Shown piece after piece: positions 1 to 11,699 of a DNA stretch of 64,000 nt. Origin of the DNA: Henckelia pumila. Its lineage: Eukaryota > Streptophyta > Magnoliopsida > Lamiales > Gesneriaceae. The stretch lies in contig NC_133122.1 of assembly GCF_033568475.1 (NCBI RefSeq), forward strand, positions 188,034,449-188,098,448, given 5' to 3'. The translations under genes were made by a program, and so were the position numbers. The first letter of the stretch is position 1. Every line of letters starts with the position of its first letter. The notes under the pieces are model-generated. The model saw only the letters and a program-made list of their open reading frames with translations. It had not been told where the DNA came from and made no database searches.

Positions 1-2
1 AT

Positions 3-98
3 AATAATGTGTTTAGAGTTAATGGGCAAAGACTTAAACCATTTTTAGAAAATGAAATTCTTAATGATGAGTTTATGCCTTTATATGATCCAAATTAA
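3..98 (+). CDS. C-terminal end of a Ty3/gypsy pol polyprotein (partial)
   Basis: The frame is open from the window edge and ends at a TAA at 96-98. It contains FRVNGQRLKPFL and ends MPLYDPN. 'FKVNGQRLK' followed by a short acidic tail is the usual integrase C-terminus in plant Tat/Athila-type gypsy elements. The rest of pol lies outside the window. The polypurine tract and long LTR further right (2231-4141) fit as the 3' end of the same element. Family assignment is inferred from this motif and from the LTR style. Confidence 0.75.
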   Translation, partial: NNVFRVNGQRLKPFLENEILNDEFMPLYDPN

Positions 99-243
99 TT
101 GTTACTTATATTTTCATTTTATTTTTGCAGAATTGAGTTCACTTCCCGGTTAAATGGCGGATAACGGTACTCCATGACTTCTTTTAGTCGGTTTTATTTC
201 AATTTCCCAAAATAATTGAAAAAAAAAATTCTTTATTTTCAAA

Positions 244-684
244 ATGGATGAAGCTATCAAAGAACATGGTAAATATTTTCCATCTGTTTCTAAAAAAGTT
301 CTGAGAATGATTTATAAAGGCAGATGTGAAAGATTGAGAATGCTTATGCAAAAAGGAATTCCGGAGGATATTCGTCTTATAATTTAAGCCAAGGTTCGAT
401 TAAGTGGTGAAGTTCCAAAATTCTTACTTGTTCGAAATATGTCTGGACTAGGAAAAATCACTTATGCGAAGAAAAGGAGGGCCAAGAGGTTAGATGTTTG
501 TCATAAATGTGCCAGATGGACTTGTGATAGACGATGCGGATCTTTGGGATATGTTTCCACAAATAGAGAATATAAAATTGATTTCATTAAGAATGGGCTG
601 AGTAAAGAGTCTTTAGATGACATCTCATTGACTCTTGAGACGCATTCTAGAGGAGATGTACAAGATCAAGTTCTCCGTTTATGA
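244..684 (+). pseudogene. Cys-rich basic ORF with viral-NABP-like motif, broken by one stop
   Basis: An ATG at 244 opens a frame that meets TAA at about 385-387. The same frame then runs on to TGA at 682-684, so this looks like one gene of about 146 codons with a single nonsense change. The intact second half (from ATG 439) has, by residue of that part: a basic run at 11-17 (KKRRAKR), then cysteines 21, 24, 29 and 33 (C-x2-C-x4-C-x3-C), then an 'N-x-x-Y-K-x-D-F-I-x-x-G' stretch near 43-54. A Y-A-basic run directly before a Cys cluster and a following 'FI..G' segment recall the small nucleic-acid-binding proteins of carla- and vitiviruses, which bind RNA and can suppress silencing. That match is from memory and is inference. 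It lies 145 bases after the gypsy pol stop and well before the 3' LTR, so it is inside the retroelement. It could instead be an unrelated zinc-binding ORF. Confidence 0.5.
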
Positions 685-1448
685 AAACTATTTCAAAAGA
701 AGCGTCATGATAATAGTCTTGGGAATCTGACTAAAAAAGACCCTATTTGCCAATTTATAAGAAAATTGGAGGGTAAGCCAACCCTCAATTCATAAGAAGA
801 TGTTGAAGTCATCATTGATTCAACATGTCGCGAAATGGGTTGTGTTTGTTCCTCATCTTCAATAAATTACAGGTGATATCTCTTTCATCATTTACTCTTA
901 TTTTAAAAAAATAATGTCATATTCAGGTTTGGGGGAGGGTTTATCTTTTTAAAAAATTATTAAAATTTTAAAAATAAAAAAAATTGCTATAATAATATTT
1001 ATTTTTCTTTTTCAATGGCAGAGTAAGGAGCTAAAAACTCCTGACACACATTAGTTTTTATTTATCATATTATCGCAATAGATTAGATTTTAATATTCCG
1101 TATATATTTAAATTGCAAACTACTAAAAAAATGAAGTCTTTTTGTATATATTTTTGTTTACACTTCTTTTTATAAATTTAATAGAAATATATAATTGATG
1201 GGATATAAGTTATAAATAATTATACATTTGTGTGTTTAAAATAACATATTTTCTAAAACTTTTATGAGTATATGGCTAAAGTGATATAGATTGAATGAAT
1301 AATAACATGTATAATAGAAGGAATTAATTTGTAAAAGTGCAATATATAGTCACATAAATTTTGTGAGTGAGAGGTGAGAATTGATAAAAACAACTTATAA
1401 GCTTTTATTGATTATTAAGAAATGGTTAATTACTAGATTAAACCAATT

Positions 1449-1504
<56 letters not shown>

Positions 1505-2244
1505 TGTGCATATAAAAATTGGCTGCAAAGTTGTTCGAAGTTTGATTGTAATGATGTAGAGTATTAATATCACTACTATAATTCTCATGGTAAATTCTTA
1601 ATAGATTTAACTCATAAATAAATAAATAAACTTTGAAAATAAAAAAATGTTACGTATTCAAAGTTTATTGTAGATATTTGTTTTTGTAAAAACAACTTCG
1701 CAGCCAAGTGCATAAAAAAAAAAGAAAAAAAATGTGTTTATTCTTTGTAAATTATCCTATCTTATTTTCAATATTAGTTTATTTGATTTTCTGCTTTATA
1801 TATTAGCCATTTTCAATGAGTGTATAATTTTCTTCCAACTTCATGAGTGAAAAACAGCTATATATAAAATATCATAACCCGAGAGAATATGGAGTTGAGA
1901 CTTTTACATTAAAATTTCTGATGATATACATGTTATGAAAATAATTTCTATTATCATTTTGATTATACTATTCTCAAAGTTTTTAGAAAATATTTATATA
2001 AAAAATTATATATATATTTAATATTTTGATATTGTGTGAAATATATTTCTATACCCCATCCAATTATATATTAATATATTGGTTGATAATAAGATTTATA
2101 AATAAACATATGATCTCCTCACAAGTGTGTTTTAAAATTTCAAAGTTTGAAAATTTGAATATATATAATAAGGAATAAAAATCTAACTTGTGATTTTATG
2201 ATATTTTATTACTAAGGGAATAGTAATAAACCGGTTTGGGGGTG
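685..2244 (+). other. AT-rich 3' internal region of the gypsy element, ending in a polypurine tract
   Basis: No convincing coding sequence is seen. A (TA)n microsatellite lies at about 1457-1500. A G-rich tract at 924-936 (GGTTTGGGGGAGGG) resembles a polypurine tract but has no LTR start after it. The likelier polypurine tract is GGTTTGGGGGTG at 2233-2244, directly before TGATGAAAC at 2245. Confidence 0.45.
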
Positions 2245-2820
2245 TGATGAAACTTAAAATTCGTAATTATTTATATGTTAAAAGTTGTGTTTTAAAATTT
2301 AAAGTTTCATTAAAATTATGAAGTTGTATTATTTTAATTGTTATGTGTTTATATTTAAATGTTTTATTAAAAATATTGTATTTTACGGTTTGTGCAGGTT
2401 TGATAAAAATAAAATTACTCAAGCTACAAAGGTCATATTGGAGTAATCTCAAATTCTGTAGAATCACAAAAGAGGCATCTTCAACTTTGTAGAAGACAAA
2501 AAATTCCAAAAACCTAATTAAGATGATCAAATTATCAAAAATAAAAAATGAGACATATTTACTTTTACTATGACCAGCTTGTAGTAACAATATCATAACT
2601 ATTTTACATTTTACCCAAAAGAGATGAATTATATGTCCAAACACATTTACACAAAATTTTCTACGTGTTCTATGTTGAATGAAAAAGCTGAATCGGTGGT
2701 CTAAGGCATCAAACATGCCAATTAAAGTTGAGTCATGGTATTGACATTCAAGGAGACAAGCACCCACCAACTTTACTATTCCACATTTAATGAGCCTTGG
2801 ACTCTTGCTCTCATTTGGCC

Positions 2821-2828
2821 TATAAATA
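2821..2828 (+). promoter_or_regulatory. TATA box in the LTR
   Basis: TATAAATA in 'GGCCTATAAATAGATGTG', in the middle of the LTR and followed by a leader-like stretch. This is the standard form of a plant LTR promoter; initiation would be expected about 30 bases downstream. Confidence 0.5.
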
Positions 2829-3271
2829 GATGTGTTGTATAAGCTTTGAGGTGTGCAAACGTGTAGAGAAATTCCTCACTTGTAAAATAAATATTGTGTG
2901 TGTAAGAATAAGAGTTTGAGTGTGCATATTTCTTCAAGTTTAAGTATGGAATTTCTTTTATCCTTACTCTTGAGTCTTATGTTCATGGCAAGCTAAATCC
3001 TTTTATGTCAAGGTGAAAAAGTTTCATTGTTGGTCAAGTAAGATAGTTTATATTTTGTATATTCTTTCCTTTTTCTTTTCTATTTTTATTTTGTTTTACT
3101 AATTGATCTTTATTTGTAGGTATAATTTGGATGATTTATTGTTATCTATTTACATCAAATACTTGGTACCTTAAATGTGGTTACCTTGATTTGTTGTCTA
3201 ATATGATACAATAAATACTACAATAATTATATACTATAAATATATGTATCAATTTATAATAAAGTCATATA

Positions 3272-3500
3272 TATATTATTTAGACAATAGTGTGGCTCTG
3301 CCGGTTGTTCTAAATAATATATTTTGATTTGAACTAACATTTACTTTCTCGCAACTAACATTTACTTTTTCGTAACTAATATTTATATTTCCGCAACTAA
3401 CATTTAATTTTCGCAACTAACATTTAATTTCCGCAACTAACATAAAAAAATCATATATTTTATTTAGACAATAGCGTGGCTCTGCCGGTTGTTCTTAACA
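3272..3500 (+). repeat. Duplicated GC-rich hairpin with short tandem repeats between the copies
   Basis: At 3272-3322, arms ATATTATTTAGA and TCTAAATAATAT flank a conserved core (ACAATAGTGTGGCTCTGCCGG, shown in part). The core recurs at 3467-3495 with its left arm only. Between them (about 3341-3440) is a degenerate 18-21 bp array of 'CGCAACTAACATTTA' units, five or so copies. Confidence 0.6.
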
Positions 3501-3529
3501 TTTACTTTTATGTCAATTTATATTTATGC

Positions 3530-3652
3530 ATTTATATATATATTATGGGTACCATGTATTAAATATCGGTTAATCTGATATTAATATTGTGGGAACTATA
3601 TTATATGATATACTTGTTTAAATATTTAATTTTTCCTTTATGTTTATATTTA

Positions 3653-3688
<36 letters not shown>

Positions 3689-3910
3689 GGGTATCATGTA
3701 TTAAATATCGATTAATATGATATTAATATAGTGGGAACTATATTATATGATATACTTGTTTAAATATTTAATTTTTCTTTTATGTTTATATTTATGCATC
3801 TATATATATTATGGGTACCATGTATTAAATATCGGTTAATCTGATATTAATATAGTGAGAACTATATTATATGATATACCTGTTTAAATATTTAATTGTT
3901 CTTTTATGTT
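3530..3910 (+). repeat. Tandem repeat, three copies of about 120-140 bp
   Basis: A unit reading 'ATTATGGGTACCATGTATTAA...GGGAACTATATTATATGATATACTTG...TATGTTTATATTTATGCA' occurs at about 3539-3654, 3683-3797 and 3808-3909. Copies differ by a few bases and by the length of an intervening (TA)n run. It lies inside the LTR. Confidence 0.75.
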
Positions 3911-4141
3911 TATTCTTATTTTAGTTTCTTTTATTTATTTTTGTTAAGCAATCTTAAATAAACCAACAATTAACCTTTGAAGCCTAGACAATTTTATAAT
4001 TTGTGTATTTGAAGTTTTATAATAATATTTCCATCTATAATATATCATTGCTAAAATTAAACTTACAGCATCCTCTCCGTGGATCGATCTCGTACTCACG
4101 AGTATATTACTTGTAGACAACCTACACTTGGGTGAATTACA

Positions 4142-4982
4142 ATTTAAGTTGTAGCAATGGACTGTCTAACGTGACTATCCAGATTTCCTAGGATATGCTC
4201 AGAACTATAGTACTAGATTCGGTACTAGCTGATTGACTTTCTGCCACTTGATTATTGTAATTCATGTGACAACTATCTGAGAGATAAAGAGATAGTGTTT
4301 GTGCTTATTTGATAAGAAGAAAATCAGAATTGTCTCTATGTTGAGACAGTATTTCAGAAATATCAGCTATCAGACCAAATATGATTCGAGACAAGATAGA
4401 GAATGTGAAGATTGATCCGAACATAATAAGAACAGAGCAGAATAGACAGAGTTAGCAAATGAATGACAGATACAGATTTGGAAACCTGAACAGAGTAATT
4501 AGCAAGAAAGTTATTTCCAAAACATCATTAGATTTATAAAGAGATTCCATAAGTGAATCCATAATTGATCCTCGTGAGTATTCAATTTAGCTTATTGATT
4601 AATACTCGATCTAGATTTGTCAGACATATGACATGTTATCTTTGTGTATAAGCTGAAGAATATCAACTAGACTCTTTCCTTTGAATTTAATCAGATAAAT
4701 CAGAAGCCGATAAGACTTTGAGCTAAGCAGAATAGCTAACGCATATTTTGATCAAGAGGAAGAGCAGCTCAGATATAAGTTAACTCAGTGACTACAGAAC
4801 AATGTAATAGACATGGTTGAAGAAGTGATCAGAAAAAAGAATAAGATAAGATATAAGAACAGATATCTAAAGCTCACAGAATTGAAGTAAGTATTACTTC
4901 AGTAAACTATACAGTTTACGAGATTCAGTAGTAAGATTGAATGCGATTTTGAGGACGAAATCATTCCTTAGAGAGGAGAAAT
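4142..4982 (+). other. Remnant of the 3' internal region of a second gypsy element
   Basis: No long ORF survives. The last part reads like the tail of a gypsy polyprotein (a frame near 4935-4965 gives 'FEDEIIP' then a stop), followed by the purine-rich AGAGAGGAGAAAT that usually precedes a 3' LTR. The left boundary against the previous LTR is unresolved. Confidence 0.4.
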
Positions 4983-5973
4983 TGTAAGGCCCGAAAATAT
5001 TAAGCTATTAATTACGGAATTAAGATTTAAATTTCAAATTTGGGAAAATATTTAATTTGAGGATATACGGATTTTAAGATTTTAATTCCGGAATTCTTAA
5101 ATTAAAAAAATAAAATATTTGAATTGATTATTTTTGGAAATTAAGATTTTAATTATGAGTTTGGATATAAAAAGGATTTAATTAGAATCAAATAATTGAT
5201 AAAAGACCGAATTTCAAATAGTGAGAAGTTCAAGGTTTAAAATGAAATAAGGCCGGGATTATTTAATTTCAATCCAAGAATATTTAATTTGAGAATATTT
5301 AGAGTTTAAAATTATATTCTAATATTCTTAAATTATTTAGGATTGAAATTGAATTAAATCGCTTTTCCGATGACTGATTTGCAAATATGCAATAGTTCAG
5401 GGACCAAAGTGCAATTTCCCTTGCAAGTGGGAAATCACACATGTGAGCATGTATATTAGTGTAAATACATGTCATTTCCATCAGATTCAACAGAAAAAAC
5501 GTGGTAATGGAAGAGAATTCAGATTCAAGTCATTTTTGTTCCTTCAAGCTTCAATTAATAATTAATCCGCCCGGTAGAATTTTTGATTGATCGTATATTT
5601 GTGATTACGGCTTCGAGTGCTATGTTTTGACGTAAGTTTTAAGAAATTTTAGCAGGTTTGAATTTTAATATGTTGTTAGAATTAAGATTTGATTGTATAA
5701 ACATGTGCTAGTATATACGATGATAGAATATTTAAGACGGATCGAGAAAGATCATCGTTTGGACATGTCTTTGAATTATCGACTAAAATATGAAAATATT
5801 AGCTGCCGATTTCGAAATTTAGTTGCTGAATTGGTGATGATATAGAGTTTAAATGATTGATAAGATGATATTAATGTCTTTGGAATTATCGGTTTCGAAT
5901 CGTTACGTCGCCGGTTTGAATTGCGGTTAATTGATCCTAGATGATGGCAGATGCAGAGGGTGTGGTCATTACA
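4983..5973 (+). repeat. 3' LTR of the second gypsy element
   Basis: It starts TGTAAGGCCCGAAAA directly after a polypurine tract and ends TGTGGTCATTACA. TG...CA ends and the 'TGTAAGGCCCG' opening are typical of plant gypsy LTRs. The partner LTR is not seen, so the right end is the less certain one. Confidence 0.55.
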
Positions 5974-6170
5974 GGAGGAATGTGAATTTTGATGTCAATA
6001 CCATCGGAGGTTATGTGGCAAAAAAAATCAAATATCTATCATGACAATAGTAGTATAAGCTAGTGTTTTATTTCGTGTTTAGTAGTTCAAATATTATATA
6101 TCAAATTTTATTTTTTATTTTATCTAAAATTCATTTGTCACAGAGAAAAGAAAACAAAATCTCTCAACCA

Positions 6171-6476
6171 ATGGCTCAACTAACTACAAAAATACCCTCA
6201 TCGAGCTCTGTGTCTCCTACATCCATGTATGAACAGTTTAAACAATGTCAAATTTCCTCAAATATGGCCAATATAAGGGCACCTGTACTATTTGTTGGAG
6301 GAACCTACATACAAAGTGTCGAACCATGCATCAATCGTTCACACGTGCTTACAATATCAACTGTGCATGAAAGAGGGCAGAAATTCAGGACAATGTTTAT
6401 CCTAAATACTTCGGTATCTAAAAATGAATGTGGATTTGCAGCAAAAAAGAAGAAAGAAAAAGCTCCTCATAAGTGA
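6171..6476 (+). CDS. Unrecognised small ORF
   Basis: ATG at 6171 opens 101 codons; the frame is also open upstream to 6063. It has a Ser/Thr-rich N-terminus, a hydrophobic stretch 'APVLFVGGTYI' near residues 36-46, and a Lys-rich tail (KKKKEK). There is no signal peptide or known motif. Composition is less AT-rich than its surroundings, which argues for present or past coding. A 'TTTGTCACAG' just upstream could be a splice acceptor, so this might be a last exon or a captured fragment. No function is offered. Confidence 0.3.
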   Translation: MAQLTTKIPSSSSVSPTSMYEQFKQCQISSNMANIRAPVLFVGGTYIQSVEPCINRSHVLTISTVHERGQKFRTMFILNTSVSKNECGFAAKKKKEKAPHK

Positions 6477-7509
6477 AGGCGAATGAAGTACAAGCTTTTT
6501 GGTGAATTGTTATAGCCCCATGAAGAATATTAGATGGTTTTTGAAAATTTGAACTCATTTAGTGTGTCATTTAATTAGGGGCTGTTTTTTTGTTAGTGAA
6601 GAAGTGGTTATTTTTGGGCAAATATTTTATTTATTCATGGACTATGAAATGAAACATTGGCATTGAATGAACAAGTTTCAGTTATGGTTACTTTATATGA
6701 AAGTTCCATTATGATTCATTTGTATACATCGTTAGATTTTCCGATTTTCATGCCTTTGGATTTCATGTATTGTGTGTTTCTCTTGGTGGTGCAAAGTGTC
6801 CTTTCGATTTTCATGCCTTTCTATTTTTCATGATTTTGGATTTTACTATGTTCTTTAGTTATCTTTTACTCTGTTTTTTAGTTATTTGAAAATATATCAT
6901 TTACTCTATACTTTGTCTTGGAAGGACCGAAAATGCTTATCTTTTATTTGTTGTTTAGTTATAGATACAAAAAGTACGCATATAATATATACTCTATTCA
7001 TATATATTGAAAGAAAGAAAGAGCTAGCACAAAGAAGAAATATTTGCTTTGCTTGTAGCTGGAATACATTGACATGGTGAATAATGAAGTGCCTATCAGC
7101 AGACTTGCATAATCCTTCATTCTTTGCTTACAAAGAAAAAATACTTGCAGAAAATAAATATTAAAAGGGCATATAAAAAGTTGATGCAGATCGAGAACCT
7201 ATCACATTACCCATAAAGTTTTAAAGGAATGAATATATATATATATATATGAAAAATTAATCACTCCTTTGTTCTTCATAACAGTGATAACTCTTGCTTG
7301 GGTACTTTTTTAATTTTTTAATATAAAAAAGTATGTGTTATATAAATAACATATATTATACAAATACTAATTTTTCATCTAGTTTCTTTTCTATTTTTCA
7401 AATTTGAATTATTTTGACATGTAATTAACAATAAAAATCACACTATTTCCTTTATAGACAAAGCAAACACCTGACTAGCAGGTATATCACATAAAAGAAA
7501 TGTACCCGC
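6477..7509. other. AT-rich sequence without a gene
   Basis: A (TA)n run is at 7232-7250. Short open frames are random in appearance and nothing further is recognised. Confidence 0.5.
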
Positions 7510-7536
7510 AATAACCCTCTCATTCTCCTCCACTTC

Positions 7537-8535
7537 CTAGTCATGATTCAGCGCAAACACCTGAATAGCAGCACGCGGTCGCAGATTAGATCCTTCCGTT
7601 GATTGCCCTGATGGCCTCTGCTGCACAGTAGTCTGAGAACCAGAGCCTGAACTACCTGCTCCCCCAGCATGAGGACAATCCTTCTTAAGATGACCAATAT
7701 CTCCGCAACGAAAAAAAGCTCCTGAAGCTTTGCGGCACCTATCCGTCGGATGATTCTTGCCACAGTGGTCACACTTGCCTTTCTTCCCAAAACTCATCAC
7801 ACCCCCAGATCCAGAGGAAGAAGTAGAAGAATCAGACTTCTTAAAGGACTGAGCATGGGAACCCAAAGAACTCGCAGGTCGAGAAGACTGAAATGACTTA
7901 GCTTGATTCACACCGATCTCTGCTTTCCAACACCGGTTCACCAAGCTTTCATAGGAAGTGGGATCATCACACACCGTGACTCGGTCAAAAATCTCCTGGT
8001 TCAGCCCCTACAGGAAATTATCGTACTTCGCCTCAGAACTGGCGCAAATATGGGGACAATACGGAAGGAGATCAATGAACTTCTGCTGATACTCTTCCAC
8101 AGACAAAGATCCCTGCTTCAGATTAAGCAACTCAATGGCCTTCACCTGGCGTAGAGCTGGAGGAAAATATAGTTGTCGGAACAATTTGCAGAAATATGGC
8201 CACCAAACATGACCCTGTTCCTAAAGAACTGGTGCAGACGCGGACTTCTACCACTTAAGAGCGCGTCTCTCCAACAGAAAAGTGGTAGCCTCCATCTTCT
8301 GATCCTCGGAGAAATCGAAGGCATGAAAACAACTCTCCATACGCTCAAGCCAATCCTCTGCTGCCTCAGGTGTTTCGCCTCCCACCAAGTGCTTTGGGCC
8401 TATCTGCACGAATCTATGAAGCTCGAAACGATGCCTGCCCTCTTGATGATGGCGATGTGCACGGGGACGTCTAGGAGCGTCACCATCTCCCCAGCGGCCA
8501 ACACTACCCTGACTCTCATCGTCTCTATCGACCAT
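7537..8535 (-). pseudogene. Ty3/gypsy gag, broken, minus strand
   Basis: From 8535 leftwards the frame gives a capsid-like region (ETPEAAEDWLERMESCFHAF; EATTFLLERRALKW), then stops near 8248, and continues in the same frame through 'GSLSVEEYQQKFIDLLPYC' to 7537. The C-terminal part has KCDHCGKNHPTDRC and a second knuckle, FRCGDIGHLKKDCP, whose first Cys is Phe. Order and motifs are those of plant gypsy (chromovirus-like) gag, which packages the element's RNA. There is no protease or RT to the left, so the element is truncated after gag. Confidence 0.8.
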
Positions 8536-8600
8536 CTGAAAATAAAATGCTCATCAATACCCAAAGAGCCAAAACTAATTCCCAGAATTATTTTAAGCAT

Positions 8601-8612
8601 GCTTTGATACCA
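8601..8612 (-). other. Primer-binding site (initiator Met tRNA type)
   Basis: On the minus strand TGGTATCAAAGC lies four bases after the LTR end (ACTACA at 8617-8622) and before gag. It sets the element's direction as minus. Confidence 0.7.
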
Positions 8613-8616
8613 TAAA

Positions 8617-10038
8617 TGTAGTGACTCACACCGTGATCACCTACTAATCAGAACTAAGCATGCAATAATCTTAATAAAAACATAATCAGAGTTAAACTGC
8701 GGAAACTGATAAAGTTATATAATCCCAAGAGAAGAAATCTGCAAACTTAATTATTACAACCAAATCGAATAACAATATTCTCAATACCAACATCCTCAGA
8801 ATGATAAACAACACTGCAAATATAAACTTCCCATGCTAACAACCTCGACACTTAGGATCTCCCAGCATCTCCTACGCTATCCAACCTGAGACCTGCCCCG
8901 TCGAATAGGGTTTTCAATAATAACAGAAAATAAAGGACGTGAGCGCACTATGCTCAGTACGAGAGTATGATTATACAATATTATATGTGCATGAATGCAA
9001 GTGTACGGGTTACCAAGACTCGAGGTCAAGAATCTCTGGTTCAAGAACAGACTCGGGCTCTAGGTATGTAGCACTCTGCGCCGTCGCATCAAGAGGTGGC
9101 TCACATACCTGACAGTGGATATAAGTGACCTGATCACGAATCTACGTGTCCAACCATCCACTTACAGGATAGGGTGGAAACCCTACTACAAGATATTATA
9201 AGGATACAAGCTCAAGATGATCATGCATGAAGCATAGTGACATAATATATGCAGATAAAATCATGATGCCATATAAATAATGCAAAACATAATACATGCA
9301 TACTCAGTCAGGATATCTCGAACATTACTTTCGTACCTTAATAATACTAGGCAAGCTATACCAGCTCTACTGTCCAAGCCTATAATAACAAGATTACTAT
9401 ATCACTAAACAATATCTACAAGCCTAAACTAAGATAATAGATACTCCCAAACTATTTATAGTATCTAGAGTATACCTTCGTCCGTTGTCAGCCTTTTGAT
9501 GTCGAATGCCCCAGAACTTGGGCACAACTTCGCTACGACTTCTGGACGTCTCGCCAAGGCCTCGCCCCTTTCCCAAGTTGGTTGGAAACCCATAATAAAT
9601 GCCAAGAACCGAGGTGAGAAAGATGAGAATGAGCAAGAAAAATAGCTCTCGGATGCCCTATTTATAGACCGAGTTTGGAAGCTCCGAACTCCCCTTCGGA
9701 AGCTCCAAACTTGCATGTCTTCCACGTTGCGGAAATGCAACGATCAGAAGCTCTGAACTCTACTTCGGAAGCTCCGATCTCCTGAGTGTCCGACCTCCTT
9801 GACACGTCGATAATGCACATGACCAAACTACGATCGGAAGCTCCGATCACACCTCGAACGTTTCGAACTGTCCGTAGCCTCTGAACCCTGAACTGTGCTT
9901 CCGAAGTGTTCGGACCCTCCGAACTTGGGTTCGGACCTTCCAAATTCTCCTTAACCAAAAATCATAAATTTCCCAATTAAATCCAAATTAAGTCCTTAAT
10001 CCATGCTTAATCTTATAAAATGGGACCGGGTTACTACA
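8617..10038 (-). repeat. 5' LTR, family X, of the minus-strand gypsy element
   Basis: On the plus strand it runs from TGTAGTGACTCACACC to GGGTTACTACA (TG...CA), with the primer site beside it. A minus-strand TATA box (TATAAATA) is at 9659-9666. The U3 part (about 9670-9950) holds many near-palindromic 'TTCGGAAGCTCCGAA' words. Diverged relatives are at 53985-54253, 58664-59718 and 59719-60389. Confidence 0.75.
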
Positions 10039-10376
10039 TGTGTTTTGTGCGAAAATTGCACTATATTGGTAATTGGAGTTAAAGTTACTGTAAAATAGAG
10101 TTATGGTTAGAGATGGCCTGATTTGTGCATGTTTCAATTAATTTGTAAAGTACTCGTATTTCATTCAACTATGTTTAATAATTGAAAGGAGGATGAAAGT
10201 ATATAGTTTTATTTTTCTTTCTTTTTATTGTCCTTTGATTTGATCATGCTAAAATTTTTTGAGTAAGAACTCAAGAGTCAAGATAGATTGTGGATACAGT
10301 GGGGGTAATTAAACCCTTGGTATCATTTTTTTTTCCTATTATCAGTTCTTACGATTTTCTTTTTCATGCCCCCGGT
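10039..10376. other. Gene-free spacer between family X LTR and CACTA element
   Basis: AT-rich sequence with no ORF or repeat that I recognise. Confidence 0.5.
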
Positions 10377-10840
10377 GACTACAAGAAAAAAGGGCTATAG
10401 TGACATTCATAAATGTCATTATATTTCACTTTTAATGACATAAAAGTTTTAGTGACATCTCCAAAAGATGTCCTCTATTCTAATGTCGTCTTAGCCTTGC
10501 TGACATTATATAATGTCATTATATGGTATTAATATCAACACTATAGGTGTCACCAAAAAATAATATAATGACAATATGAAATGTCAGAAAAACCCATGTT
10601 TCAAAGACACTTATATTTGTCTTGTTAGTTGTTATGATCATAATAATGACAAATTTATTTGTCCTTTAAAATCATTTATAATGACACTTACAAGTGCCCT
10701 ATATTTTATTTATAGTGACAATAAAAAATGTCACTAAAAACATCTTATAAAGTCAATTTAAAATGCCTCATTATGTAATTTATGGTGACACTTATAAATG
10801 TCCTTTATACTTACCTATATATGCATTAAACTTCGTCATT
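10377..10840 (+). repeat. CACTA left terminal and subterminal repeat region
   Basis: The terminal inverted repeat is followed by about ten short inverted motifs of the form TGACA-N-AAATGTC on alternating strands. In En/Spm-type elements such subterminal words bind the element's DNA-binding protein; that role is from family knowledge. Confidence 0.75.
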
Positions 10841-11699
10841 AAAAGTTATTTATATCTTTTAATATTTTTTTAATACATCACAAATCCATTAATATTTAAA
10901 AGCAATTCAAAATTCTAAAAATTACAAATTATTGACATTTATCAAAATACTTGATCAAAACTACAATTTATTAATAACCAAAGTTTAGATACATAAAATT
11001 CTTGCAACATTCTCATAATATATCTACAAGTTGTCTTGCATTCTCATAATGTAACAACAAGCTAAGTACACTAAAATCAAATGACTTAATAATAAGAGAA
11101 ACCATCATTGTTTTTCAGAAAATCCTTCACAGTCTGGACAAATGCTGCAATAAAACTCATTTGACCACAAGCTTAGATTAATCTCCGCGAACCTTTGATC
11201 AAATCGAGGCTTCATCCAACCTAAAAGATAAAATAAACTAACAATTATATTCTTATTTCAACTTGATAAAATGATTAGACTGTAATATCTCTTGCATAAG
11301 TTTAAAGAACTCTTGAAAATGGATGAAATTTATTCAGAACTATCAACAAACAATTCCCAAATGAAATCGAATAAAAAGTAAAGAAGTTACAAATCTTTCA
11401 GCGTAGTCAGCTTTTCTAGTGTCCCTGGTTGTTCGCCAAATAAATAGTTTGAAGAGAAGAGCCTTGAATCATAAAAATATTGGAAAAAGATCAGTTTCAG
11501 AATCAAATCAAATCAAGAAGTAACACAGAAACAAAAGACATACAAACTATAAAGACATAAAAATAAACATCCACACCAATGTCGAAACTAGGACGAACAT
11601 CCTTTCCCAAACAAAATCCTAAATAAGCCCCATAATTCCAGGAAAGAAAAGCTGAGATTAACAGATATTGCAAATCAAAGGGCTTTACAATTTCTATAT
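10841..11699. other. CACTA interior, no recognised gene
   Basis: AT-rich, with scattered stops in all frames. It may contain intron or 3' sequence of the captured minus-strand LRR kinase gene immediately to the right. Confidence 0.4.

Larger units (their letters stand above)
2245..4141 (+). repeat. 3' LTR of the Tat/Athila-like gypsy element
   Basis: It starts TGATGAAACTT right after a polypurine tract and ends GGTGAATTACA. Just inside the end is a block around 4075-4140 (GTGGATCGATCTCGTACTC...) of the kind seen at the 3' end of long plant gypsy LTRs. A TATA box sits at 2821-2828. No primer site follows, consistent with a 3' LTR. The partner LTR is outside the window, so neither the TSD nor the exact ends can be tested. 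Confidence 0.6.

Noticed and set aside
924-936. GGTTTGGGGGAGGG as the polypurine tract of the first element
   Set aside because: No TG start or LTR-like sequence follows; the tract at 2233-2244 directly precedes a plausible LTR.
2267-2770. 167-codon minus-strand frame in the first LTR
   Set aside because: It lies across U3 and the promoter of an LTR, is rich in Phe/Ile/Leu as expected from AT-rich DNA, and matches nothing I know.
3341-3440. Regular short repeats separated by short spacers, CRISPR-like at a glance
   Set aside because: The units are degenerate, spacers are only a few bases, and the context is a plant LTR. It is a decayed tandem repeat.
6886-7080. 64-codon plus-strand frame
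   Set aside because: AT-rich chance frame; no coding signature or motif.
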